Below are positions 22,523-34,847 of a stretch of 64,000 nucleotides of DNA, piece after piece; the stretch's first letter is position 1, and every line of letters begins with the position of its first letter. A program made the translations under genes and the position numbers. A model generated the notes under the pieces. That model saw only the letters and a list, made by a program, of their open reading frames with translations, was not told the origin of the DNA and did not search any database. Source of the stretch: Galeruca laticollis (taxonomy: Eukaryota > Arthropoda > Insecta > Coleoptera > Chrysomelidae); NCBI GenBank assembly GCA_963921935.1, contig OY998180.1, positions 207,168,244-207,232,243 on the forward strand, given 5' to 3'.

Positions 22523-22819
22523 GCGCGGCCACATCGTGCAAGAATCGTTAATGAATATTTAGAAGAAGTCGGGATTGTCCGTATTATGAATTGGCCAGCT
22601 TCAAGTCCAGATCTCAACCCTATAGAACATCTATGGGACACTCTAGGAAGAAGAATCCGATCACGGGTACCTCGTGCTAACAACTTGGCTGAACTTAGTG
22701 TGGTGCTTCAGGCAATATGGGACGAATTGGACCAACACGATGTCCAACATTTAATTAGCTCTATGCCAAGATGTATGCAGGCTGTTATAAGGACCCGGGG
22801 AGGAAATACAAATTATTAA
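22523..22819 (+). pseudogene. Tc1-like transposase C-terminal third
   Basis: An open frame enters without a start at 22523 (ARPHRARIVNEYLEE), continues WPASSPDLNPIEHLWDTLGR, which carries the third catalytic acid of the DDE triad, and ends MQAVIRTRGGNTNY at TAA. The upstream two thirds are absent, and the boundary at 22520 is abrupt. The element's 3' terminus may be near 23058 (GTGGATCGAATTTTTTGCAC, then CTGAGTGTA), about 240 bp past the stop. This copy is better preserved than the other Tc1 relics here, so it is probably younger. Confidence 0.85.
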
Positions 22820-23826
22820 TAAAAAAAATAACACACTTAACATTTCATTATAACCATTGTTTTGATTACAAAATATACTTCATTTTTCCATTATTCGAAT
22901 AAAGCCAATTGTTTTCATAACAACATGATTTTCTTGTATAAACTGTCTTTATTATTCATACCTTTAACATTTAAAACCGATCCAAAACTTAGATGGTCAA
23001 ATTTTTGTCTACTTTGCCAAAAAATAGTCGTGGATCGAATTTTTTGCACCTGAGTGTATTTATATAAAATAACTGTCTGATATTTCATTAATTTGATATA
23101 TGAGATTACAAACAATATATTAATTTGAGGTATGTCGCGAGTTGAAAGGAGTGGATCCTTTGCGAGTTGACCCTTAGATCTTATGAAGAACTATTACACT
23201 GTTTATCTTGATAAATATTCGGGACTAGCAATTTTGTACTCTTGGAGAGGTATTTCGCGAGTTGACCCTTAATACATATGACCCGAGAGACGTTTGAATT
23301 TTTTTATGTATGATTTGTACGTTTCTTTTAAATATATTATTCTAATTATGTTTTGGTTTTAATTTACGAACTATAAATACACTAGATTGATATATTAGAC
23401 ATTTGTGACATTTACTTTTGTTATTGTAACCTAATTTCTAAATCTCTTATGAACTGATTACTCAGATATTTTATTTCCTTTTCAAATGTGTCATCCTTTG
23501 TTTTTCTTTATGATAATTTAGAAATAGTTAGTTAATTTACTTCAGAATTTTTTTTTGCTCAGACTAATTATTTTACATCTCACAATTGTCATAGGATTTT
23601 GTAATAAAACTGACTCCTGTGGTCTTTAATTGAAATAGCTGCAGGTTAAATTTCAGTCAAAGTTGCATATTTTACGTTTATAAATATTGTTGAGAGCTGA
23701 AAGATTAGAAAGGCCTTTCTAACAAGGTGTAAAAAGGTTTATAGTGGAAATAAATATACTAAAAAAAGAGAACAAGAAATGCTCAAAGTATGGAAAAGTT
23801 CTAAGGCTGGATGGATGGATTACAAT
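22820..23826. other. Tc1 3' tail, then short direct repeats
   Basis: After the presumed Tc1 end, the phrase GCGAGTTGACCCTTA occurs near 23162 and 23257, with a diverged copy (CGCGAGTTGAAAGG) near 23136; the outer two are each preceded by GAGGTAT. The rest is AT-rich with no gene. Confidence 0.4.
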
Positions 23827-24070
23827 GCATACCTGATGGTATATGGAGAAAAAGGATCAACAAGGAGCTAGAAATTGTATCAAGAACCGACAACTACAGG
23901 GGTGATAAGAGCCGAAAGATGGTTAGGTCATTTATAGAGAATGGCTAAAAGACCTGCTTTGTAGTTCGTTAATTGAAAAGCGAAGAAGAGGACTACCAAA
24001 GGAACGAAGGAAAAAATATATAGAAACCCTTGTCGTTAGAAACTGGAATAATAAAACAATGGGCTAGAAA
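23827..24070 (+). pseudogene. LINE reverse-transcriptase C-terminal tail relic
   Basis: Across two frames the sequence reads IPDGIWRKRINKELEIVS, GVIRAERWLGHL, RMAKRPAL, then RRRGLPKERRKKYIE. This is the conserved tail after the reverse transcriptase in RTE/CR1-type endonuclease-RT proteins (N-x-EL, R-x-RW-LGHV-RM, KR-x-RGRPR). Several stops and shifts. Only the last approximately 80 codons of the protein remain, as is usual for 5'-truncated LINE copies. Confidence 0.65.
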
Positions 24071-24418
24071 TATTGGAGGAGGGTGGTTTAACAAGCGATG
24101 AAATATTATATTAGACTAGAATACAACAACGCAAGACGTGTATAAGAAAATGTGGAACTAATGGTGAGATGGGTGCTTGGGCAGTTCAAACTAAGACGAT
24201 GATTGAACTATAGAGAGTTGTTCTGACATCAAATGTCACATTTTTCTATATTCTAAGTGAATAACCTTCGTTCGGTACTACAATGTTGAAAGATTGGATA
24301 ATGTCAAGTTGTTCCAGAATTCCTCTCATAAGTTTATTTTCTTCAAAGAAAAGTTTACGGGTAGCAGCGTTTTAAACTAGTTAGGAATAATGTTGGGTGC
24401 TAAATCACCTAGCTATCC

Positions 24419-24805
24419 ATGCACCCCAGTCCCCTAACAATGCTCTCTCACCACGATTATAAAATGTTTTTGGCTGATATAGTCTATAAGAGACTTGTCT
24501 TTATTTTCACTACCTCCACATTGTTTGATACTTTCAAGCTTAAAAGGGACCTCGAATCCTTCCACGAAGAAAACATCTGGTATAATTCTGTACGTAACAT
24601 TCATTTTTTATTTATTTACGATATATGTTTTCTTCTCCACCTTGTGAACCATCCAATTGCCAATGTGGACCAATATATATATTTCAAACCTTTTGTGTTA
24701 TTGGACATCAAGAAAGAGCTATTGGATTTCTCTGGGCACCATCAAATAATGAATCAAAGAAAACGAAAGAGTAGACCAAATAGCAGTGCAAACTATTTTC
24801 ATTAA
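24419..24805 (+). CDS. unrecognised 128-residue open frame
   Basis: The longest uninterrupted ATG frame in the window with no assigned family. It begins MHPSPLTMLSHHDYKMFLAD and ends in a basic stretch (MNQRKRKSRPN). The middle is rich in Phe, Tyr, Leu and Ile and could contain a short hydrophobic segment (IHFLFIYDICFLLHL). No promoter, splice or polyadenylation evidence was found. It may be a chance frame; its length in such AT-rich DNA is the only argument for it. Confidence 0.2.
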   Translation: MHPSPLTMLSHHDYKMFLADIVYKRLVFIFTTSTLFDTFKLKRDLESFHEENIWYNSVRNIHFLFIYDICFLLHLVNHPIANVDQYIYFKPFVLLDIKKELLDFSGHHQIMNQRKRKSRPNSSANYFH

Positions 24806-26802
24806 AATCAACATTAAGGTTCACATTTACAATAACTGGCAACAGCTGTGGATCAGACCTGAATTAAACTTGAAGTTATTGTAAACAGTCTTCGTGTTGA
24901 ACATAAGGCATCTATACTTCTTCCAAAGCCAGTTTAAAAATATATAAATAAACCGATATCTTTAAAGAAAACCGACAAATGGCTTATCAATTTTATTTTT
25001 AAATCACATATATTTTCAAAAATTATTTAATTATCAAGCAGAGTTTTCTTGATATTTTTTGCTAAAAGAAGTGAGACATTTGATACCAGCGTCCAAATTA
25101 TTACTCATTTTCCCCTCGAGCAAGGCGCATTTAAAGACACAATTTTATTAATTGTCTACATAACCGCGTTGAACGACATTGTCAGTGTCGAACCTCGTTT
25201 CACGTAAATAAACTATATTTCTATTACCTTTCCTATAACTTAAAATCTGTCTTAAATAATTTTTTATAATTAAACCACATTATATTAAAATTTATCGAAG
25301 TGTTCTAATTATTTATCCAAACCTCGATTTTCAAATTGCCAAAATTGTATCTCATTTTCATTGTCATTATTAATAATATGGATATTATCATAATTCACAT
25401 TAAATTTTTAAGAGGAATTTAATTATTAATGTTAATAGTTATTAATAAGAAATTCGTTAGATTCAGCATTTACCTCAAAATGTCTCCAGAAAGCCATTTT
25501 ATAAATATCACAAAACAAATAAACCATATCAATACTTAAAATAATTAAACCGCATACTCCCGAATATTACGAAATTATCCAGAAAACGACGCACTAATGT
25601 CTCTCAAAGAACACCTGCGGACTACATAGACTAACGATTTGAAGAATTCTTATTAGGGACGTTGATATTCAAAAGTAAACTGTGCTGCCCGTAGCTAGTA
25701 AAAAAGGGCCACCGATATGTATTGATGAATTTATCGGTGTTACTTTATATACACGCTTATTAACGAAATATAGAAGTACCCCGGTAAAATCATCTTTTTT
25801 TAACTGACTTTGGAAGAAGAGTACATCTTATCACCAAAAAAGAACCACCAAGATATAGCTGCAACTTTGAATTATCTAACCACATCCTAACGGATGATAT
25901 AAGCAAGAATAGTGACAAAATTATCAGCATAAATATAGGTATCAGAATTTGATGATGAATTCAATTCTCTAAAAGGCATTCACTGTAAAATTTAAAACAT
26001 TACCTAATCCATACTATGGTAAATATGTTAGTTTCATATTAAACTGATTCAATTCCATTATTACACTCCCGCTTGTTTCGTCAATAGAAATATCAAAGAT
26101 GAATGGTATTCAATTATTTTAGACTTTCTAGATATTTCAGAAACCATTATCATAAAATAATATTATATTTCTTCATTTATTGATAAATGTTAACTTCAGT
26201 TTGAAAAAGTTTTAGTTTTGTCCGGAATGAAATTCAGATGAACGCTAAGACATTCTATATACAGGGTCTTTGGTAGAGGGTTAATCAAACGAAAATGGTG
26301 AGCAAGTATATTCGCTACTTTGTTTTTTTTGTTAAATTTTATCAAATTAAGTCATAAAAATAGAGTTTTTGAAAAGAATATGCAGTGGAAATGTTTTTTT
26401 TTCATTTGCAACTGAATTTTAATTTGTAGATTTTTGATATATTTGAAAATTTGTTGCTTGATGAAAATTTAAACATTTTTGTTTTTTTAACCTTAATGTT
26501 CCTTTATTCTTGTATGCCGTTTAAAAGAGCGTTAACCAAAGCAACAAACAATAGTTATGGAAATTGGTAGCGATGACGACCATGTACCATAACATTTTCT
26601 ATCGGTAAAAGTGGTAATGGCCAGGTGAATTATTTTAGGTTATGTTATATTAAATATCTTCTCTCACTTGTCTTGTCTGTTGTTTTGTATATATTTAATG
26701 AAATTGCCTTTTAAATTGAATTGCATGAAGGGTGGTGGTAGTGGTATGTAAGATGTCTTCTACACATTTGCAGATTAAATAACATGGTGAAACAAAACAA
26801 CA
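24806..26802. other. intergenic, no gene recognised
   Basis: AT-rich with a few mixed-composition islands (25080-25200, 25560-25800). Nothing coding recognised. The final 250 bases may be the 5' region of the hAT relic. Confidence 0.3.
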
Positions 26803-28340
26803 CAAACTTAAGGCTGAACTTTGCAAGAAAACTTCAACATTAGATAGCTTTTTTGGTTCTTCTACTTCTGCTTCTCGTGAACATACTTGTGATGATAAAA
26901 TATCAGCCAGTGAACTTGCTTTAACCTACCATACTGTCAAGCACAATCTTTCTTATAGCAGCATGGACTGTGGTGTAAAACTAAACAAAATCATATATGC
27001 TGATTCTAAAACCGCTTTGAGCATGCAATTAGGATGCACTAAAATTAAAGCACTGGTTAACAATGTTTTAGCGTCTTATGCTTTACAAACATTACTAAAT
27101 TATTTAAACACCCCTAATTTATATTTTTGTTTGCAAACTGATGCAAGTAATAGAAAAAATATTAAACGATTTCCTTTAGTTGAACAATATTTTGATATTG
27201 AGAATGGGATACAAAACAAGTTATTAGACTTTTACGAAAATTGTGATGAATCTGCAAATGGAATGTTTAATGCTATTAACAGTTCACTATTTCAGCACAA
27301 CCTTTCTTTTGATAGTGTCTGGTCTGAGTGCAGACAATACCAATGTAGATTTTGGTATTCAACATTCTCTTTATAGAAATATGAACAAGTAGTACGCACA
27401 CATAGTTCACAACACAGTCAAGCATGCAATGAATTTAAAAAAAAATTATGTTGAAAATATAATTTTAAAAATCTAGAGCCATTTCTCTGTTTCTGCAGTT
27501 GCTGCTGTTGAAGGTGAATGGCATGAGCTGAAACATGTTGGTACTAGATGGCTTTGAGTGATTATTTTTTTTAGTTTAAATGAGGAGTATCCTACGCATA
27601 TTCAAGATATTTTAATGATGAATGAAATCAATGGGAATTGTAAGCCACTTATTATATAACTTTCATAAAACTGTTAAACAATTTGAAGGAAGCAATATCA
27701 CAGTCTTAGATGTGTATAATATTATGTCGACTTTAAAATCAGCACCAGAACAGTTATAAAACCAAAAAAATGTTGCACATTCTACAACTAAATTCTCCAC
27801 AAAAAATAATGAAACTCAAAATATTATTTTTTATTTATTGATAAATGTTTAGAGTATCTTAATAAATGGTTTGATTTTGGTGAAAGCAATTGGTTATTCA
27901 AAATTTAATTTAATTACTGTGAGACAATATTATCAATTTACGAGAAAAATTGAGCATCTTTACTCAGAAACATTAACATTGAATTAAATATTTGCAAAAG
28001 TAAAAGATTGTAGAGAGTACTGAAAATACCACAGGGCAAAAATAGCTGCATATTTTAAAAAATACTGAAAATAACTTTCCCAATCTATTTAAAGTAATTT
28101 CATTCCTGCTTTCTATTCCCGCCACTTCCGCATTTACAGAACGGATTTTTCAGTTATAAATTCGAAATGGCGAGAAGAGAGAAACAGAAATAGTATCTCA
28201 TTAATAAAAAATGAGCTTTTGATTTATATTAACCTAAACATTGAATGTAATAAAGCATATGACACTTTTATTTCAGACAAAACATTGTTAAAAAACGCAA
28301 GAAGTGCAAAGAAATATAGTTTTTGTAAAAATAAATAAGC
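26803..28340 (+). pseudogene. hAT transposase relic (DUF4371/KIAA1586-like)
   Basis: An open frame runs from about 26803 through ATG 26963 to 27376: a linker (KTSTLDSFFGSSTSASREH), then SELALTYHTVKHNLSYSSMD and FCLQTDASNRKNIKRFPL, which holds the first catalytic Asp. A frameshift near 27318 moves on to SADNTNVDFGIQHSLYRN. Later pieces in mixed frames give HFSVSAVAAVEGEWHELKHV then GTRWL, and near 28094-28160 the C-terminal dimerisation block LLSIPATSAFTERIF. The full domain order of a hAT transposase is therefore present but with many stops. A TIR candidate TAGGGTTGCCAACG (reverse strand) lies near 28417-28430; the left terminus was not found. Confidence 0.8.
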
Positions 28341-28433
28341 AACAAATTTTTTTCCATAAAATACTATATTTTTTTATAACTTATTTTGAAAAATACTGTA
28401 TTTCGCTGAGAAAACGTTGGCAACCCTACATAC

Positions 28434-28920
28434 ACTACCGTCCAAAAGTTTGAAAGCAGAAAGTTTAAATCAAATATCGAACATAATGAGAATTTAACAT
28501 ACAGTATGAAAATAAAATTTCAACTTAATAAGTGTTCACTTTTATCCCGCAAATTATAGGCATGCTATTAAATAATTTTTAAAATAATCGTCATTTAATT
28601 TGTTACAATGCTACAACTGTTCTAAGCTCCCGTTCATCCACAACAAGCTCAACGGAAGAAAGTCCACTGGGTATGAAGAATTCCCGAAAAATGTTTTGTT
28701 TAGTTTTCTGTTTATCCCCCAAACCTTCACATTATCCCCACCATGTTTGATCATAAGCGCTACACATGTTTCTTTTGACAGGTATACAAACAAATGTTTA
28801 TTGGAACCGAGAATATTAAATTCAGATTCTTCACTTCAAAGAGAATCTTCCCGCTGGTTTGTTGTCCAAATTTTATGCGCCTTTGTCTATTTTTGCAATT
28901 GTTAATTTTGGTGGCAACAC
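28434..28920 (-). pseudogene. Tc1-like transposase central fragment and terminal repeat
   Basis: On the minus strand the frame at 28793-28611 reads MFVYLSKETCVALMIKHGGD then NVKVWG, matching the Tc1 block that precedes the second catalytic Asp. Just upstream in a shifted frame is DNKPAGRFSLK. The terminus CCGTCCAAAAGTTTGAAAGC at about 28439 resembles Tc1-family terminal repeats that start with CAxTxxCGTCCAAAAGT. Most of the DDE region is missing. The plus-strand 101-codon frame over the same bases is its shadow. Confidence 0.6.
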
Positions 28921-30820
28921 AGCCTCTTAGAGTCTCGCAAACAGTAGACGTCTAATAGGTATTTATTCCTGTAATTTGTGATACAGATAAGCGTCGATTC
29001 CGTTTTCGGAGAACTCTGATCTATCAGATCTTTTTCCCTCTTCATTTTTTCCCACTTTCTTGTTTCCTACCAAAGGTGGTGGAAACATACAAGAAATTCC
29101 GAACCTCACAGTGACTGGACGTTCACTGTATCCTTCCTAACGAAGAGTACAAACTGGAGTTTTTCAAGCTTGATGAATGATGGTAATCTATACACACAAT
29201 CATAGTGGGTTGAAAATCTTATTTTTTCACTTCTAAACGGTAGTGTTTGTTTCAAAAGCAATATAAATATAAATAATTTTACGGCCTCAAGTGAATTTCT
29301 AATTTGTACAGGCAAGATGTTATACAATGAATTTTATGTGCAGATGATATGAAAATATCAGACGCAAGCATAAGTTTTCGACTAATTTAAATTATGTGTG
29401 AGAAGTCATTTCTAGTGTCATTTCCAGAATCAAAGGTTTTAAGCTGAACCAACTCTATATTCAAATGTATAATTTATTTGTGAGCTACTATAATGTGAAT
29501 TATTTGAGGCAGAAAACCAACCAATTTTGAAAATTTATGTAAAAAGGTCTCTTCTTGAACATCGTTTTTAAAGTGTAGGTATATTTCTATTCTATTTGGC
29601 GTTGTTTCATTTGTCACTTTTATCTCACAGATTTTTGTGACTCTAAACATTAAGTTATGTTAAATTTGACAATAAAGGCATCCCTATCTATTATCTAATC
29701 TAACTTATACTATAACATCTAATTTAGTCTGCAGGGAAAAGTCTAAGGAAGATAGTGTAATTAATACTTTCTTTTTCTTCAAATATGTTTTATTAGTAGT
29801 AGTAGTATTATTCAATGTTTTTTTATCAGAATATTATTTGTAAATTTTATTGTGTAGAAAATTGATGATAAAGCTAGTAGGTACTTAAAAATGCAGCTAA
29901 GGGCAATTTATCTATTGGTTATTTTTAACTAACATTTTAAATATCCATGAATGAAAGTGTTTTCAAGTCTAAGTGAAAATAATTTTAGAAAAAGATTCTA
30001 AAAAAAACTGAGTATAAATTTGTGTTTGAAAAATTACTAATGTTAGACTTTCTTATCGTAATGATGCAAAAACATGAGAATAAATTCTGATAAAAATAGA
30101 CATAGTAGACTATTTTTAAGAAGTCGATAAAAACCATTGTTACTAAATATAGTTACAAACATTACGAGATGTTTGTTTTTAATTTAAAAATAGTGAAACT
30201 AGTTATAAATCGATTCATTTTATACAAATTTAAATTTAAATGAGTTTATTATCTAAATTGTGATTTTGAAACCAATACCCACAATTGATAACGGTCAAGA
30301 GGATGTTTACCTTTAGGCAGGGAATAATCAGAAGGCCACACTTTATCTCGAATTGTAATATTTGATATAATTAACTATATATTTTGTAAGGTGGATTATT
30401 AAATGAATTCAAATTAACAGTAAATAAAATTTTCCGCAACAACTGAAAAAATTTGAATTCCCTTGTAATCATAAGTGATTACAGTTTACACAAACACTTA
30501 TTAGTACACTTTAAAATTTTAAGTGTACTCGTGTCTCAGAAATATTGTCACAAGTACCGAAGTTTTCCCTGCTAACTGTCCATCGCTGTAAACGAAGCAG
30601 AAACATGTTTTACTCACCTAATTTTAAAGTAAGTAGTCTATTCCAAATCACATAACTTGTACAAAAAAAAAAACTTAATTTATTTTAAAATCACACTCAC
30701 TAAAAACAAAACGCCTCACACAGGCTGACTAGATTGGGTACGTAAAGTTAGTTGCCGCAAAAATGAGATCGAATAATATGAAAGATACGAAAGTTAGGAA
30801 AGAGTTGCAAGTACTAAAAA
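28921..30820. other. intergenic, no gene recognised
   Basis: Mostly AT-rich. A frame at 29327-29106 on the minus strand begins NILPVQIRNS, faintly like the C-terminus of a LINE reverse transcriptase, but the rest does not fit. Otherwise empty. Confidence 0.3.
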
Positions 30821-31094
30821 GAGCGCACCACGCGATGAACTACCAAATAGCCAGAACTCGTGCCAAGTTGAGATGATCCAGTGATATCCGACCGTGGTAT
30901 TGGTCGATACGCGTGCGTGACGTCACCGGAGTCGACCAATGTCGGTATTTACTCTGTTCGAGTCAGCTGGCGGGTTACTAAGACGCGTGGGGTAAAAGCC
31001 CAAGCACCAGCGACCGACGACGACGAATGTCAGCGTCTGTGTGCATGGCACAAGCGACGTTGCCGGATTTGATCCGCTTCGCAGGAATTTTATA
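30821..31094 (-). promoter_or_regulatory. CpG-rich island, possible promoter and first exon
   Basis: By hand count 30901-31080 is about 57% G+C with roughly 25 CpG dinucleotides, far above its surroundings. It holds a palindromic cAMP-response element TGACGTCA at 30918-30925. On the minus strand a TATAAAA box (31094-31088) lies at the upstream edge, so transcription would run leftward through the island. The plus-strand 63-codon frame here is a by-product of the GC content. No downstream exon was identified. Confidence 0.35.
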
Positions 31095-32316
31095 AGCAGG
31101 AACGTATTATACCAACTCGTAATTGTAGTTCGATACTAATTTTCTCGACGAAAATTTTTTCAAATGCATTTCTACGGAATGTATGACCGACGTTTTTGTT
31201 TCTTTTTGCAGAAGGGCGGAAAATTTGTATATTTAAATCATTTGAAAATATCAAAAATATATTACTGTTTTAATTGAAACTTACTGTTTCTAGATAATTC
31301 CACAATACATTAAAAAAATTCTAAGAAATTTGACAATTGTTTCGATATAAATATCATCGTCAGAATTACAGAAGTTACATTTTATTTGATGCCTCTCTGA
31401 TGTTTAATAATTATTTTGGCTAGACCAAGAAGTGATTGACTTAATATATATTAATCGAAAAAAGAAGAAATGATATTACATATATTAAAGCTTAAATATT
31501 ATTAGCCCTATGGGGATATCCTGGATATCGTTTTCCCAATTAAGATCAGTATAACTGTGTAATGATATAGAATACCAGAAAAACTATATCTGCTGATCTT
31601 TACAATTATCATTTAAGAAGATTGTTTAAAAGTGGAGGACTTCCTAGATTTATCAGTTCATTGACAACTTGAAATTTTATAATATAATGTTTATTCACAA
31701 AAAAGTAGTAAATACAATACATATTTTAACAAATGCAAATAAACATGGTAACTACACAGAAGCTGTCGTAAACAGCTTGTACGTGGTAGATATCGAAAAT
31801 TAACAAATTACAAAACATACAATATAAGACATAAAATATAAAATGTGAAATATAAAACCCAAAATATGAACTATAAAATATAATAATTAAAAAAGAGAAA
31901 AGTTCAGAATGTATTCAATATAATCAACATAAAGCACAGTTAATAAATGAGAGTGATGGATCTGTTTCTTTGTAAACTTTGCGTTAATTAAAACAGTTAG
32001 GAAATTGAGTCGTCAAAGATACTTAAATCGAGGAAGAATGATATTACATAATCAATTTAAAGTTAATAATAAATAAATAAATAACAATATAAATAAAGAA
32101 CAAAACGTCAATACAACAATATACTCTATTCTTCCAATAATGAATAAACACCCACTAAGGCATTGCCTGGGCGTTCATTCATCGTGTATGTTTATTGAAT
32201 AAATAATGGGGTTAAAGGAACATAAAAGCAATATAACGGATATGAACATGAACTCGCTTTCTCTATGTCAGTACAGTGAACAACTGAATAATGTTATCTC
32301 AATTACATAGTTTGTT
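31095..32316. other. no gene; probable 3' tail of the LINE read leftward
   Basis: AT-rich. The part from about 31680 to 32316 follows the stop of the minus-strand LINE fragment and may be its 3' untranslated region. Confidence 0.3.
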
Positions 32317-32603
32317 TCATGAGATCGATGGGTCAATTAATCGATGTATAGAGACTCTATCTGTCTCTGAAATGAAACATTTGACATCTTTTTTGAATGA
32401 AAAAATTGTCGTCGCAAGTCTGATTTCCAGAGGTAAGCAATTGTAGAGCCGGTTTGCAAGATGATTATATGTTCTCTGAACGATTGTTTTGGTTGAGCAT
32501 ATTGTGCTCAGTTGTGCATTGGCTTTAAGTCTTGTATTATGCCTATGATTTACATAGTTCAAATTCGTTCGGTTTTTATGTTGTTCAACATATTGGTAAC
32601 ATC
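32317..32603 (-). pseudogene. C-terminus of a jockey/CR1-type reverse transcriptase
   Basis: Open minus-strand frame with NLNYVNHRHNTRLKANAQL, VQRTYNHLANRLYNCLPLE and a lysine-rich FSFKKDVKCFI end. This is the usual tail of jockey and CR1-type LINE proteins (NHxYxTR, GxxxYNxLPxxI, FKxxLKxxL). It is open to the stop, so relatively recent. It abuts a plus-strand RTE fragment at about 32605, implying one LINE landed beside or inside the other. Confidence 0.7.
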
Positions 32604-32609
32604 TATTGG

Positions 32610-33000
32610 AACTATTGGAAAAAAGAGGACAGAACAACCCAAGAATACATGGACTTAAACAAGCAGGTCAAGAAAGGAATAAGAAGGTATAAAAGAACAT
32701 ACAATGCGAAACTTATAGAGGAAACCATAAAGGATAACTGCAAGATGAAGGTGTCGAGCAAAAAACTTTCGAGAAGTAAAACGAAAATCACAAAAATGCG
32801 AAATGAAAACAATATTATAGTACACAACAAATACGACATCATTAAATCGATTGAAGTTTTCTATACTGGCCTCTATTCATCTAAAACTCAAAAAACAGTA
32901 AAACAGATAAAAATCATGAATGTCGGATCCGAGGATCTCCCGGAAATCACGGAGGGAGAAATAAGCACAACACTAAAACAAATGAAAATGTTACCAGATA
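32610..33000 (+). pseudogene. RTE LINE, linker before the reverse transcriptase
   Basis: An intact plus-strand frame reads KVSSKKLSRSKTKITKMRNE, then IEVFYTGLYSSKTQ and VGSEDLPEITEGEIS. This is the stretch of RTE proteins between endonuclease and reverse transcriptase, ending where the first RT motif (LKQMK-NKAPG) would begin. The match stops at about 33000, and unrelated frame continues to 33143. With both ends missing this is an internal fragment, not a usual 5'-truncated copy. Confidence 0.7.
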
Positions 33001-33392
33001 TTTTAATTATTAATATTTTTTTTTCTCTTGGAGGTCTGTGTTCTGGCACTTTCAAATTGTTACCAAGATCAATCCCTAATAAAAGAACATTTCCAGAATT
33101 AATTCAAAAAGAGATGACATATCTTAAAAAGGAAGTAGCTTGAAATATTATTGGATCGAATTCCATTAAAATTTTAACACAAAAGTTGTTTATATTTCGA
33201 AGATAATATCTCAATTTGACAAACACTGATGGCTAGCTACTGTTTCCAGTTTCCAATTCGATCAATTTAGTTATAGTTTTAATTGCTTTGTGTATTTAAG
33301 CGTCTTGGCTGGATGTGTTAGTAACTTATTAAGTTAATCCAATATTGCAGAGTGATTGTTTTCACATGTTTCAGATTAATAATCTTGCCATA

Positions 33393-34405
33393 TACCGGGT
33401 GTCTCAGAGCTTTTAGGCCAGCAGATATTTCAGTTATTTGTAGAAAATTAAAATTGAAAAAAGTATGTATCGTTCGAGACCATAAGCTCTTCCGTGCAGC
33501 TTAGCAAAATCCACCCCCTGATAAACAACCCCCCGAGAAACCACCCCTAACTTTTGTTTTTCAAATTGCAACTGTTCAACTTAGTCTTTTTCATTTCTCA
33601 TTCAATGATATATCATAGTAACTAGAGTGGCATGCAGAATTATGGCAAATAAAAAGACACAAATTAAATATTAATTTATAAGCTCATCTGTGTTTTGAAT
33701 AATACATTACACTACAGAAATTTTTCATAATATTGGTCAACACTTGCCACACATGCTTCAAGTCGCCCAATCAGCTCGCGAGTACAGGAAGGTCCAATCG
33801 TTTCCGAAGTAACGGTATTACGAGCCTCTGAAATTTTCTGTATTAAATCTTCAACGTTTATTGGTTGAGTTTCGATTACAACTCGTTTCAAATATCCCCA
33901 TAGGAAAAATTCCAGTGACGTGAGACCTGGATAACGTGCAGTCCATCGAAAAAGTCACTATTTCCAATCCAACCGTCTTGGTAAGGTATTATTGAGGAAA
34001 GTAGTAACGATATTATGGTTATGTGCAGGAGCACCATTTTGTTGCCACCACATTTGTTACCTTACTCCGATTGGAATATCTTCTAATAATGCAGGAATAT
34101 CATTTTGCAAAAAATTAAGACACATTAATAGTATCCACTACCGAGTTCAATTATCTCGATGGTTTTCAAAATTAAACATTATTATATATCGTTGAATAAA
34201 AAATAAAAAGGGCTGTAAGTTGAACAACATCAAACATGGGGTTGCAATTTGAAAAACAAAAGTAAGGGGTGGTTTCTCGGGGGTGGATTTCACTATGATG
34301 CATGAAAGACCTTATGGTCTCTTACGCCACATATTTTTCTCAATTTCTATAGTCTACACATAACTGAAATATCTGCTGGCCTAAAAGCTCTGGGACAGCC
34401 GGTAT
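33393..34405. mobile_element. mariner-like element with about 205-bp terminal inverted repeats
   Basis: The left end CCGGGTGTCTCAGAGCTTTT (33395 onward) matches the inverse of the right end, and the repeats extend inward to about 33600 and 34208. Both ends are flanked by TATA, consistent with TA target duplication. Between them, on the minus strand (about 34120-33710), is the C-terminal half of a DUF4817-type mariner transposase: WWQQNGAPAH near 34053, then degenerate sequence matching the RSPDLTPLEFFLWG and later ISEARNTVTSE regions. The second catalytic Asp (normally QQDGAPAH) is Asn here, so the copy could not be active. It is related to the element at 49738. Confidence 0.8.
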
Positions 34406-34847
34406 ATCCTAAGAAATAAATGCTATTATTTTTCATTCCATCGTCCTTTGTAGGAGGCTTCGGAGCAATGTAAAATATGGTTTAGTATCCCTAACGATGT
34501 TTATTATTTGTATCGATTGGATATTCCACCATAGTCGATGTCTTTATTATTATCAAAGATGTTTTTTCTTTTTTGGTTACATTGAGAACACGAAATTCAT
34601 AATTTTTTTATTATTCACAAAATGACGACTCAAACAACAATTATTACTTGATAAAATGATCACAATCATCAATGTAAATAATAGAAAGACGCAGATAGAT
34701 TTATGACAATTCATTTTCAAAACTGAATCGAAATGCCACATTTCATTCGAAATCTTTTAATATAACGAAAGGAATATTGGAAGTAGTTTTAAAATCATAT
34801 ACAATTAATTTCTATACAAAACATATCCAAAGATGTTAAATAATGTA
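34406..34847. other. no gene
   Basis: AT-rich gap between the mariner-like element and repeat copy B. Nothing seen. Confidence 0.4.

Noticed and set aside
29106..29327. LINE C-terminus (LPVQIRNS)
   Set aside because: Only one short motif fits, and the following residues do not match the family tail.
30881..31072. 63-codon GC-rich plus-strand frame
   Set aside because: CpG-rich islands have few stop codons; no splice or start context supports it.
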